NCBI GenBank assembly: GCA_046728115.1
Contig: JBKPDW010000430.1
Coordinates: forward strand, 1 to 20,744
From: CAVSWN01 sp046728115
Lineage (GTDB): Bacteria > Acidobacteriota > Vicinamibacteria > Vicinamibacterales > CAVVIG01
DNA length: 20,744 nucleotides
Direction: 5' to 3'
Part shown: in pieces, positions 7,895 to 14,694 of the stretch
Numbering within the stretch: position 1 is the stretch's first letter
Layout: each line of letters opens with the position of its first letter
The notes under the pieces: model-generated
The model's input: the letters and a program-made list of their open reading frames with translations, nothing else
Told to the model about the DNA's origin: nothing
The model's database searches: none
Position numbers and translations under genes: made by a program

Positions 7895-9853
7895 ATGGAC
7901 GAAGACGTCCTCGGAAAGGCCTACGACGCGCGGTTGATGCGGCGGCTGCTGCAGTACCTCCGGCCGTATCGGCGGCAGGTGGCGTTTGCGCTCATCGCGA
8001 TCGTGATCGGCGGATGCGCGTCTCTAGCCCAGCCGTATCTCATCAAAATCGCGATCGATCGATACATCGCGGCGGGCAGTCTCGAAGGGCTCGATCGACT
8101 GGCCCTCGTGTACCTGGCCGTTCTGGGCGCTGGCTTCGCCGCCGAGTACATGCAGACCTGGACGATGCAGTTGACCGGCCAGCGGATCATGTTCGACCTG
8201 CGCATGGCGATCTACGCACACCTGCAGCGGCTCGATCTGCGTTACTACGATCGCAATCCGGTCGGCCGGCTGATGACGCGCGTCACGTCGGACGTCGATG
8301 TCCTCAACGACCTGTTCACCTCCGGCGTCGTCACCGCCTTCGGCGATGTGTTCATGCTCGTTGGCATCATGGTCATGATGCTGTGGATGAACTGGACGCT
8401 GGCTCTCGTCGCGTTTGCCGTGCTGCCGCTCATCGTGGTGGTTACGCAGTGGTTCAGGCGGAACGTCCGCGAATCCTATCGCGTGGTGCGCGGGTGGATT
8501 GCGCGCATCAACGCGTTCCTGCAGGAAAACATCACCGGGATGAGCACGGTGCAATTGTTCCGACGCGAACAGCTGAACTTCGAGCGGTTCGATGACATCG
8601 ACCGGAAGCACCGCGACGCCAACGTCGAATCGATCTTCTATTACGCCGTTTTCTATCCGGCTATCGAAGCGATCAGCGCGCTGGCCTCGGCCTTGATCAT
8701 CTGGTACGGGGGCGCCAGCGTACTGCGCAACGCCCTAACGCTCGGTGGGCTCGTCGCGTTCCTTCAGTACTCGCAGCGGTTCTTCAGACCGATCAGCGAC
8801 ATGTCGGAAAAGTTCAACGTCCTGCAATCGGCGATGGCGTCCTCGGAGCGCATCTTCAAACTGCTCGACGAACCCGTAGTCATCGAATCGCCCGTGGCCT
8901 CGGTCACACGACCGGCGGGCGCCCGCGGACACATAAGGTTCGAGGGCGTGTGGTTTGCGTACAACCCAAAAGTCGCCACGACTTCTGAGGCCTCGTCCAC
9001 TTCCACGTCGTCCGCGACCTCGACACGCGCCACTCCGAGCGACACGGAAGACGGGAGAAAACAAGCAATCAGATCCTCCGTATCGCCGATGTCCTCCGTG
9101 GTGGAGAGATCACGTGGCGTAGAGAGCTGGAAAGGTGCGGAGGATGAAAATTGGGTCCTCCGCGACATCAGTTTCGACGTGCGCCCGGGCGAGCGAGTCG
9201 GAATTGTCGGTGCAACAGGATCGGGCAAGACGACGCTCATCAACCTGCTGCTGAGGTTCTACGATGTGCAGCGGGGCCGCATCACGATCGACGGCGTCGA
9301 CATCCGGCGCCTGGATCTCTCGGAGGCTCGCGGTCTCTTCAGCCTTGTCCTGCAAGACGTGCATCTGTTTTCGGGCACCATCGCCGATAACATCCGCCTG
9401 GGCAATGCCGCGATAGACGACGAGAAGGTGCGTGCCGCTGCGAGGGCCGTGCACGCTGACGCGTTCATCGAGCGGCTGCCGCAGGGTTACGCCAGCGCAG
9501 TGGCCGAGCGCGGATCGACGCTCTCGGTTGGACAGAAACAGCTGCTATCGTTCGCCCGCGCGCTTGCGTTCGACCCGCGTGTGCTGATCCTGGACGAAGC
9601 GACGTCGAGCGTCGATACCGAAACGGAGCTGATCATTCGCGATGCGCTGCACGTGCTGATGGCGCATCGGACGACCATCGCGATCGCGCATCGCCTGTCG
9701 ACAATTCAGGACATGGACAAGATCCTGGTCCTGCACAAGGGACGGCTGCGCGAAGCAGGCACGCACCAGGAACTGCTGGCGCAGCGAGGGATCTACTTCA
9801 AGCTGTTCGAGCTGCAGTATCAGAGAAGTGAAAACTTGGAAGTTGGAAGTTAG
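7895..9853 (+). CDS. ABC exporter half-transporter with canonical ATP site (MdlB/BmrD-like)
   Basis: This 652-residue protein has a six-helix transmembrane domain (about 1-330) and an ATPase domain. The A-loop Tyr is 356 (WFAYNP), Walker A GATGSGKTT is 439-447, the Q-loop Gln is 487, the signature is LSVGQ at 543-547, and Walker B ends LILDEA with the catalytic Glu at 568. The LSVGQKQLLSFARAL plus LDEATSSVDTETE combination is typical of MdlB/BmrD/TM288-like subunits, which pair with a degenerate-site partner; the ABC half at 2827 fits. Start ATG 7895 has GGGAG 4 nt upstream; a TTG one codon earlier is less likely. An insert of about 57 residues (about 359-416), rich in Ser and Thr, separates the A-loop strand from the next strand (NWVLRDISF). 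The C-terminal tail ENLEVGS and the stop are written by a TTGGAAG repeat. Export substrate unknown. Confidence 0.94.
   Translation: MDEDVLGKAYDARLMRRLLQYLRPYRRQVAFALIAIVIGGCASLAQPYLIKIAIDRYIAAGSLEGLDRLALVYLAVLGAGFAAEYMQTWTMQLTGQRIMFDLRMAIYAHLQRLDLRYYDRNPVGRLMTRVTSDVDVLNDLFTSGVVTAFGDVFMLVGIMVMMLWMNWTLALVAFAVLPLIVVVTQWFRRNVRESYRVVRGWIARINAFLQENITGMSTVQLFRREQLNFERFDDIDRKHRDANVESIFYYAVFYPAIEAISALASALIIWYGGASVLRNALTLGGLVAFLQYSQRFFRPISDMSEKFNVLQSAMASSERIFKLLDEPVVIESPVASVTRPAGARGHIRFEGVWFAYNPKVATTSEASSTSTSSATSTRATPSDTEDGRKQAIRSSVSPMSSVVERSRGVESWKGAEDENWVLRDISFDVRPGERVGIVGATGSGKTTLINLLLRFYDVQRGRITIDGVDIRRLDLSEARGLFSLVLQDVHLFSGTIADNIRLGNAAIDDEKVRAAARAVHADAFIERLPQGYASAVAERGSTLSVGQKQLLSFARALAFDPRVLILDEATSSVDTETELIIRDALHVLMAHRTTIAIAHRLSTIQDMDKILVLHKGRLREAGTHQELLAQRGIYFKLFELQYQRSENLEVGS
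8968..9142 (+). repeat. Repeat-like in-frame insert in the second ABC gene
   Basis: The first half (about 8975-9045) is a three-base periodic Ser/Thr-coding tract with repeated ACTTC, TCGTC and TCGAC words. The second half (9074-9107) holds TCCTCCGTATCG, then GTCCTCCGTGGTGGAGA. This last 17-base word recurs with one mismatch at 16867-16883 between pheS and pheT. The insert keeps the frame and sits at a surface loop of the ATPase domain. Confidence 0.65.
9833..9852 (+). repeat. TTGGAAG direct repeat at the end of the second ABC gene
   Basis: CTTGGAAG is followed directly by TTGGAAG and TTAG. The tract encodes the last residues (NLEVGS) and supplies the TAG stop, so the natural C-terminus of the ABC protein may have been extended or replaced by repeat sequence. 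Confidence 0.55.
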
Positions 9854-9854
9854 A

Positions 9855-9879
9855 GCACGTTGGCGAAACTACGCCGTGC
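9855..9879. terminator. Possible hairpin between convergent genes
   Basis: GCAC (9855-9858) and GGCG (9862-9865) can pair with CGCC (9872-9875) and GTGC (9876-9879), giving 8 bp with a 3-nt bulge and a 6-nt loop. It follows the ABC stop at once and precedes the 3D-domain gene stop on the other strand. No U-run is present. Confidence 0.3.
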
Positions 9880-9928
9880 GAAACCGTCGGAGGCGATCGG
9901 GATCGGCGCCAATGCCGGCGGAAATACC

Positions 9929-10471
9929 TTAACGACCGTCCGGCACGATCTGTGGAAGCGGACGGGCGGGCAGACGCGGTTCCGTTGCGACAGTCCCGGA
10001 TCGATTGAGCAGGCTCGGCGTGGTCGCGTGCGGATCCCACCCGAGACGCAGCACCGTGACGTCGACGGTGCGGCGGCCGAACGCCAGCGCCTCATTACAG
10101 CTCCACATGTAGAGATCCACCTCGCGGCCCTGGATGGACGGGCCGGTATCGAGCACGGTGTAAATACCCTCATGCGGCATACCGGTCGCACCCACATGAA
10201 TCACCGACCCGACGGGCAGCAGCGCCGGATCCGAGGCCGCGATGCCGGTCTGAGCCGCCACGCCCGATGTGGTGACGACACCCTTGCAGTAGGCGGTCGC
10301 GGCGAATCTGAGGCGCGCCCCGGGCGCGATGATCCTGGCGGCCTCCCGCAACGCCGCCTGGCGGGCGGCGTTCTCCGAATCGAGAATGGTCACTTCGTAC
10401 AGCAGCACGAAGGCCCCGGCTGCGATCAGGCCGATCAACGCTTTGCGCCATAGCGAGGCGGCGACGATCAT
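9929..10471 (-). CDS. Membrane-anchored 3D-domain protein (RlpA/MltA-like barrel)
   Basis: The 180-residue protein has one N-terminal membrane segment (residues 8-28, WRKALIGLIAAGAFVLLYEVT), then a helical stretch and a 3D domain (about 54-145). The three aspartates that name the family are visible: D81 (SDPALLPVGS), D108 (VLDTG) and D119 (EVDLY), followed by ALAFGRRTVDVTVLRLG. 3D domains form a double-psi barrel found in lytic transglycosylases and resuscitation-type proteins acting on peptidoglycan. This makes an envelope-facing cell-wall role likely, but catalysis is unproven. The ATG at 10471 overlaps the DUF2062 stop as ATGA, so it is the last gene of the rny-thiL-DUF2062 run. The much longer open frame extending to 11191 reads through other genes and is not used. 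Confidence 0.85.
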   Translation of the reverse strand: MIVAASLWRKALIGLIAAGAFVLLYEVTILDSENAARQAALREAARIIAPGARLRFAATAYCKGVVTTSGVAAQTGIAASDPALLPVGSVIHVGATGMPHEGIYTVLDTGPSIQGREVDLYMWSCNEALAFGRRTVDVTVLRLGWDPHATTPSLLNRSGTVATEPRLPARPLPQIVPDGR

Positions 10472-10974
10472 TTGTGGTGATGCATCATGTCGTGAATCCG
10501 GCGTCGGCTCGTGACGAACGCAAGCGCGAGCGGGTAGGCGGCGGCAGCCAGCACGATCGCGCCGATCATCGAACCGACGGTGTACGGCCAGAACCAGGGT
10601 TTCACAATGGTCACCAACCGCTGCCAGAATTCGCTCTGGTACACGGACATCTCGAAAAGCGATCCAACCTGTCGCTTGAATCCAGGAGGAATCTTGTGGC
10701 CGGTGATCGGGGCGCCTACGGCCATCGTGGCGAAGGCGTAGTAGGGTCCGATGATCCATGGCAGGTTCGAGTACACGCCCAGCAATACCGCCACACGGTT
10801 CAGATTCAGCAGAAACGCAAACAGGATTCCCAGGATGGTGTGGAGTCCCAGCAACGGAGAGAATCCGAAACACACACCGAGTGCAAAGGCCGCTGCGGTG
10901 CGTTCGGGCGTATCGTCGATGTGCAGCAGCGCGTCCAGCCATCGCCGGACGAGGGCGCGCGTCAGACGAATCAT
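10468..10974 (-). CDS. DUF2062 membrane protein
   Basis: This 168-residue protein matches the DUF2062 family: TPERTAAAFALGVCFGFSPL, LGLHTILGILFAFLLNLNR and SNLPWIIGPYYAFATMAVGA. There are about three membrane segments, a loop GFKRQVGSLFEMSVYQSEFW, a final helix TVGSMIGAIVLAAAAYPLAL, and a His-rich tail (HDMMHHHK). Family function is unknown; members often adjoin envelope or lipid genes. The start at 10974 is chosen because it overlaps the thiL stop (ATGA), and the family homology begins there; the frame itself stays open to 11058 inside thiL. It overlaps the next gene the same way, so all are probably translated as a coupled set. Confidence 0.85.
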   Translation of the reverse strand: MIRLTRALVRRWLDALLHIDDTPERTAAAFALGVCFGFSPLLGLHTILGILFAFLLNLNRVAVLLGVYSNLPWIIGPYYAFATMAVGAPITGHKIPPGFKRQVGSLFEMSVYQSEFWQRLVTIVKPWFWPYTVGSMIGAIVLAAAAYPLALAFVTSRRRIHDMMHHHK

Positions 10975-12074
10975 GCTCCGAAATGCCTGTACCCGCAGCG
11001 GAGGAGCGGGCGCTCCATCCCCGCGCGGCGCAGCACCACCTCGCGAGCCTCGGTGCACATGCCGACGCGCGCCACCGGCACGCCGGCCTGCCGGGCCGCC
11101 GCAGCCACACGACCGCGGGCGCGCGGCCTGGCGGCGAACAGCAGTTCGTAGTCGTCGCCACCTTCGAGTGCGCCTGCCACGGCATCGCCACCGTGCGCCT
11201 CGAACGCCGAGCGTGTGCCCGCCTCGATGGGCAGCGCGTCAGCCTCGACCGTCACGCCCACGCCGCTCGATTCCGCGATTCTGTACATGCCATCGGAAAA
11301 CCCGTCGCTGAGATCGATGCAGGCGCTCGCGGCGCGCGTCCGGCCGAGGAGAACGCCGAGCCGGACACGAGGCGTGGGATAGAGATACCGCTCAACACAC
11401 TGCAGGACCGCGGAGGATGCGCGTGCCGATCGAGAAGACTGTTCATTGAGAAATCGGTGACCGCCATCTGCGTCAGTCGCCGCCGTGGCAGAGCTATTCA
11501 ACATCATCAGGCCGGCGGCAGCCGCCCCGATCGTGCCGCTGACGTACAGATCGTCGCCGGCTCTTGCGCCGGAGCGCGTCAGCACCTGCCGCCGCTTGAC
11601 CGTTCCACTCACAGTGATGTCGATCACCATCGGGCCTGGCGACCGCGTCAGGTTCCCGCCGGCGACATGCAGCCGATGCAGGCTGGCGAGTGCCGCGACG
11701 CCGGTCACGAGGCCATCGAAATCGCTCGTCAGCAGCGACGCCGGCAGCGCGAGCGCGAGGAGCGCGAATCGCGGGGCGGCGCCCATCGCGGCCAGATCGC
11801 TCAGGTTCGCGGCGAGCGCCCGGTGCCCGATGGCCTCGGCCGGAACGAACGCGCGATCGAAATGGATGCCCTCCACGAGGGTATCGACGCTCAGGACATC
11901 CAGACGGTTCCTCTCCGGTTCCACCACGGCCGCATCGTCACCGATGCCTACGACCAGCCACGGCGGTGCCGCTGGAAGACGGTCTCGAATGCGGGCGATC
12001 AGGGCAGACTCGCTCAGATGCGCGATCGTGCCGGGGGCGTGGGCCTCGGGGCTAGGAGCCACCAGGCGGCTCAT
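10971..12074 (-). CDS. thiL: Thiamine-monophosphate kinase ThiL
   Basis: This 367-residue protein phosphorylates thiamine monophosphate with ATP to give thiamine pyrophosphate, the last step of cofactor synthesis. Family marks are VVGIGDDAAVV (41-51) with the metal-binding aspartates, SVDTLVEGIHF (62-72), GHRALAANLSDLAAMGA (83-99), a GGNLTRSP motif, and ACIDLSDGFSDG and LEGGDDYELLFAA in the C-terminal half. It is slightly longer than most ThiL (about 320-340), with a Ser/Ala-rich and variable central stretch (LNSSATAATDADGGHRFLNE). The ATG overlaps the rny stop by ATGA, and its own stop overlaps the DUF2062 start likewise. No thiamine riboswitch is seen upstream, as expected for a gene inside an operon. 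Confidence 0.96.
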   Translation of the reverse strand: MSRLVAPSPEAHAPGTIAHLSESALIARIRDRLPAAPPWLVVGIGDDAAVVEPERNRLDVLSVDTLVEGIHFDRAFVPAEAIGHRALAANLSDLAAMGAAPRFALLALALPASLLTSDFDGLVTGVAALASLHRLHVAGGNLTRSPGPMVIDITVSGTVKRRQVLTRSGARAGDDLYVSGTIGAAAAGLMMLNSSATAATDADGGHRFLNEQSSRSARASSAVLQCVERYLYPTPRVRLGVLLGRTRAASACIDLSDGFSDGMYRIAESSGVGVTVEADALPIEAGTRSAFEAHGGDAVAGALEGGDDYELLFAARPRARGRVAAAARQAGVPVARVGMCTEAREVVLRRAGMERPLLRCGYRHFGA

Positions 12075-13648
12075 TTGGCATAGTCGACCGCGCGCGTTTC
12101 GCGAATCACGGTCACTTTGATTTGGCCGGGGTACTCCAACTCGTTTTCGATGCGACGCGCAATGTCTTTGGACAGCCAGACGGCTTCCTCGTCCGAGATT
12201 TTTTCACTCTCCACCATGATACGAATTTCGCGGCCGGCCTGAAGCGCGAACGACTTGGAGACGCCTTTGAACGAGTCGGCGATGCCCTCGAGCTTCTCGA
12301 GGCGTTTCACGTACGACTCGAGGATATCGCGACGCGCGCCCGGCCGCGCCGCCGAGATGGCGTCGGCGGCCTGGACGATCATCGCCTCGAGCGACGGCCA
12401 GTCGATATCCATATGGTGCGCGGCCATCGCCATCACGACCGCTTCGCTTTCACCGTGCTTGCGCAGGTAGTCGATGCCGAGCTGCAGATGCGTGCCTTCC
12501 ATTTCGCGATCGATGGCTTTTCCGATGTCGTGGAGGAACGCCGCGCGGACGGCGACGTGCGCATCGAGGCCGACTTCCTTGGCCATGATGCCTGCAAGAC
12601 GGGCGACTTCGGCGGAGTGCGACAGGACGTTCTGGCCGTAGCTGGTGCGGAACTTCAAGCGGCCCATCAACCGCAGGATTTCGGGATGCAGATCGTGGAG
12701 TCCGAGGTCGAACGCGACCGCGGCGCCTTCCTTGCGCACTTCCTCGTCGGTCTCCTCCTTGACCTTCTGGACGACTTCCTCGATGCGCGCTGGATGGATT
12801 CGACCGTCGGCGATCAGACGTTCGATGGACTTCTTCGCGATTTCGCGGCGGTACGGATCGAAGCCGGACAGGATGATCGCGCCGGGCGTGTCGTCGACAA
12901 TCAGGTCGACGCCAGTGGCGAGCTCGAGCGCGCGTATATTGCGGCCCTCGCGTCCGATGATGCGGCCCTTCAAATCATCGCTCGGCAGGTCGACGACCGA
13001 GACCGTTGTCTCGATCGCGTGCTCGGCGCCGCATCGCTGGATGGCTTCGGTAATGTAGTGCTTGGCGCGTTCGACGGCCGTTTCGCGCGCCTCCGTGTCG
13101 AGTCGCTTGAGCAGGTTCGCAGCGTCGTGCCGCGCCTCGCTCTCCATCTGTTTGACGAGCAGCTCTTTGGCTTCCTCGGCCGTAAGTCCGGCGACGCGCT
13201 CGAGATCGCGCTGCTGCTGCATCACGAGCTGCTGGTACTTGGCCGACGCTGCCTCGGCCGCCTTCTCGCGTTCGGTCAGCGTCCGATCGCGAGCGTTCAG
13301 CTCTTTCTCCAGCCGCTCGATTGCCGTACTGCGCTCGGTGATCGTGGCTTCCCGGCGGGTCAGGGCCTGTTCGAGCACGGACGTCTGTTGCCGATCCTGA
13401 CGGGCCGAGCGCTCGGCCTCCATCAGGATTTCGTGTGCTTTCTCCTTCGCTTCGAGCTGCGCCTCTTTCTTGCGGGCTTCGGCATCCCGCTCCGCCTCTT
13501 TGACGATGCGGAGCGCTTGCTCCTCGGCCCGGCCGACAGTTTCGGCCGCGATGCGCTTACGGTTGGCAACCCAGACGGTAAAAACGGCCGCTCCGACCAC
13601 CGCCGTTACGATGGCCGGAACGATCAGATTCACCAATATCGGCGACAC
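12071..13648 (-). CDS. rny: Ribonuclease Y (endoribonuclease, mRNA turnover)
   Basis: The 525-residue protein has the full RNase Y layout: an N-terminal membrane anchor (residues 3-27, PILVNLIVPAIVTAVVGAAVF), a long Lys/Glu/Arg-rich coiled coil (about 30-190), and a KH RNA-binding domain. The KH domain carries GRIIGREGRNIRALE beginning at residue 228. The HD domain follows, with HSAEVARLAGIMA and the metal-binding pair in FLHDIGKAI (His373, Asp374). RNase Y starts mRNA decay at the membrane in many bacteria lacking an RNase E-led system. The start is GTG 13648, with AAAGGA about 10 nt upstream. It follows the 6S RNA gene and leads the coupled rny-thiL-DUF2062-3D run. The large open frame on the opposite strand is a shadow of this gene. 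Confidence 0.97.
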   Translation of the reverse strand: MSPILVNLIVPAIVTAVVGAAVFTVWVANRKRIAAETVGRAEEQALRIVKEAERDAEARKKEAQLEAKEKAHEILMEAERSARQDRQQTSVLEQALTRREATITERSTAIERLEKELNARDRTLTEREKAAEAASAKYQQLVMQQQRDLERVAGLTAEEAKELLVKQMESEARHDAANLLKRLDTEARETAVERAKHYITEAIQRCGAEHAIETTVSVVDLPSDDLKGRIIGREGRNIRALELATGVDLIVDDTPGAIILSGFDPYRREIAKKSIERLIADGRIHPARIEEVVQKVKEETDEEVRKEGAAVAFDLGLHDLHPEILRLMGRLKFRTSYGQNVLSHSAEVARLAGIMAKEVGLDAHVAVRAAFLHDIGKAIDREMEGTHLQLGIDYLRKHGESEAVVMAMAAHHMDIDWPSLEAMIVQAADAISAARPGARRDILESYVKRLEKLEGIADSFKGVSKSFALQAGREIRIMVESEKISDEEAVWLSKDIARRIENELEYPGQIKVTVIRETRAVDYAK

Positions 13649-13725
13649 GCGCGACGTCCTTTCTCGGACCCGCGTGAACTACCAAGTCCAGCACTAACAA
13701 GCGAATAACGTAGACGGAGATGAAA

Positions 13726-13915
13726 GGCCCCGCTTTGCCGTGTGGGGAGGTCGATGAACCTGCGTAAGCAGGTGGAACCGCTCAAAAAAGCCGCGCTTCA
13801 GGCTTCCTCGCTACAGAGGCATGCACACCACGCGGCGTCGCGACTCACTTGGGTAAAACGTTGGCTCAAACGAGCCTACCGCCATCACGCACAAAGCAGG
13901 GAACTCAAACGCTGC
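13726..13915 (-). ncRNA. ssrS: 6S RNA (regulator of housekeeping RNA polymerase)
   Basis: 6S RNA mimics an open promoter and binds sigma-70-type RNA polymerase. Read on the minus strand, the element shows a 5' arm GCCTGCAGCGTTTG that pairs with a 3' arm CAAAGCGGGGC. It also has the conserved GTGCATGCCTC, loop, GAGGAAGCCTGAA segment (CCTC/GAGG at 13816-13819 and 13806-13809) and the conserved CACCTGC-TTAC-GCAGGTTCA hairpin (stem 13758-13763 / 13768-13773). These match the central-bubble flanks and apical hairpin of known 6S RNAs, and the length (about 188 nt) is right. Location just downstream of zapA is the classic 6S position. Ends are approximate. A promoter lies directly upstream (13920-13949). 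The 13649-14040 gap between rny and zapA is therefore mostly 6S RNA and its promoter. Confidence 0.87.
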
Positions 13916-13919
13916 AGGC

Positions 13920-13949
13920 ATCTTATGCCGACTCGGCTTCGGGGTTCAA
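13920..13949 (-). promoter_or_regulatory. Putative 6S RNA promoter
   Basis: On the minus strand, TTGAAC (13944-13949) and TAAGAT (13920-13925) are spaced by 18 bp, predicting a start near 13913, which agrees with the 5' arm of the 6S fold. The -35 lies at the edge of a TTCG-rich repeat tract (13941-13989). Confidence 0.5.
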
Positions 13950-13989
13950 GGTTGACAGAGGTGCGGGATTCGAGGTTCGGGGGTTCGCA
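13941..13989. repeat. GGTTCG-type degenerate repeat upstream of 6S RNA
   Basis: GGGGTTCAAGGTT, GGGATTCGAGGTTCG and GGGGGTTCG are imperfect copies of a G-run plus TTCG/TTCAA word. They occupy the spacer between zapA and the 6S promoter. No gene is seen in this spacer (13950-14040). Confidence 0.6.
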
Positions 13990-14040
13990 GAGCGGCAGTT
14001 CGAGTCGGCCATCACCTGGGAATGCGGGGGCGACGGCTCT

Positions 14041-14385
14041 TCAGCTCAGGAACAGCCCTTCGTCGGGTCCAGTCGATGGGGGCGTACTGGTTTCGGCCCC
14101 CATCAGGACACGATCGAGGAGGCGCTCGAGTTCACCCGCTCGCTCGGCCAGTTCGCCGCTTCCGGCATTAGTCAGGTCGCGCAGCCTGAACAGTTCGTCG
14201 GCGATGTTGAGCGCCGCCAGGACCGCCAGCCGGACCGAGTCGGCCGACGGCATCGCATCGGAGGCAGCGCGCATCTTCTCGTCGACATACGACGCGAGCC
14301 GGAGGACATAGTCCGAATCGAGCGTGCTCCGGATGGGATAGCGCTGGCCGTTGATTTCGACGGGAATGACCTTGCCGTCAGTCAC
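14041..14385 (-). CDS. zapA: Cell division protein ZapA
   Basis: This 114-residue protein has the ZapA form: an N-terminal globular part beginning VIPVEINGQRYPIRSTLDSDYVLRLASYVDEKM, then SVRLAVLAALNIADELFRLRD, and a C-terminal coiled coil. The C-terminal tail is Pro/Thr-rich. ZapA binds and bundles FtsZ filaments in the Z-ring. The start is GTG 14385; an in-frame stop lies three codons upstream, so no longer start exists. The gene follows the zapB-like gene by 23 bp and precedes the 6S RNA, a common zapA-6S arrangement. The GTG lies in a small hairpin (CACAA/TTGTG), which may limit translation. Confidence 0.92.
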   Translation of the reverse strand: MTDGKVIPVEINGQRYPIRSTLDSDYVLRLASYVDEKMRAASDAMPSADSVRLAVLAALNIADELFRLRDLTNAGSGELAERAGELERLLDRVLMGAETSTPPSTGPDEGLFLS

Positions 14386-14416
14386 AACTTGTCAATTGTG
14401 GCCTGTCGTTACAGGC
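14383..14416 (-). promoter_or_regulatory. Two adjacent hairpins at the zapB-zapA junction
   Basis: GCCTGT (14401-14406) and ACAGGC (14411-14416) form a 6-bp stem with a 4-nt loop over the zapB stop. CACAA (14396-14400 read on minus) and TTGTG (14383-14387) form a second 5-bp stem that includes the zapA GTG. Neither is followed by a U-run; RNA processing or start-codon masking is possible. Confidence 0.35.
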
Positions 14417-14687
14417 TCAGCGCTTCGAGCTGTTCCAGCATGTCCGTGACGCGCATGCGAATGACGTCGCGCTCTTCTCTGAGCGTCGACAGCTCATTCG
14501 TTACGCTGTCGGTTGCCGCAAGCCGCGCCCGCAGTGCGTCGACTTCGTGCGCCAGACGCGCATTCTCGTCGGCCGCGCGAGCTTGTTCGGCCTTCATCCG
14601 ATCGACCATGCCGACCAGGAGCTTGATCTTTTCCTCGAGACGATCGATTGGCGCCAGCTCGATGGCGCGCGTCGCTGCTTTCGTCAT
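14409..14687 (-). CDS. zapB: ZapB-like small coiled-coil protein
   Basis: The 92-residue product is almost entirely coiled coil: IDRLEEKIKLLVGMVDRMKAE, then ADENARLAHEVDALRARL and ELSTLREERDVIRMRVTDMLEQLEAL. Such small coiled-coil proteins beside zapA are annotated as ZapB or a septum-ring factor and are thought to join the Z-ring to other division components. Sequence cannot separate ZapB from other coiled coils, so the call rests on position (7 nt after pheT, 23 nt before zapA). ATG 14687 has AGAGGTG just upstream, overlapping the pheT TAG stop. Confidence 0.75.
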   Translation of the reverse strand: MTKAATRAIELAPIDRLEEKIKLLVGMVDRMKAEQARAADENARLAHEVDALRARLAATDSVTNELSTLREERDVIRMRVTDMLEQLEALSL

Positions 14688-14694
14688 AACACCT

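Noticed and set aside
10472..11191. N-terminal extension of the 3D-domain frame (420 codons in all)
   Set aside because: It runs through DUF2062 and thiL in another frame; the membrane anchor and ATGA overlap fix the start at 10471.
12122..13708. 528-codon open frame on the plus strand opposite rny
   Set aside because: It mirrors the rny coding sequence in a GC-rich genome, shows no recognisable domain, and RNase Y on the minus strand is unmistakable.
13779..13802. Hairpin plus T6 that looks like a Rho-independent terminator (AAGCC, loop, GGCTTTTTT on the minus strand)
   Set aside because: It lies inside the conserved 6S RNA fold, with the conserved CACCTGC hairpin and 3' arm still to come, so ending transcription here would cut the RNA.
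13951..13958. Plus-strand TTGACA as a -35 promoter element
   Set aside because: No -10 at the right distance and no plus-strand gene downstream; it falls in repeat sequence.
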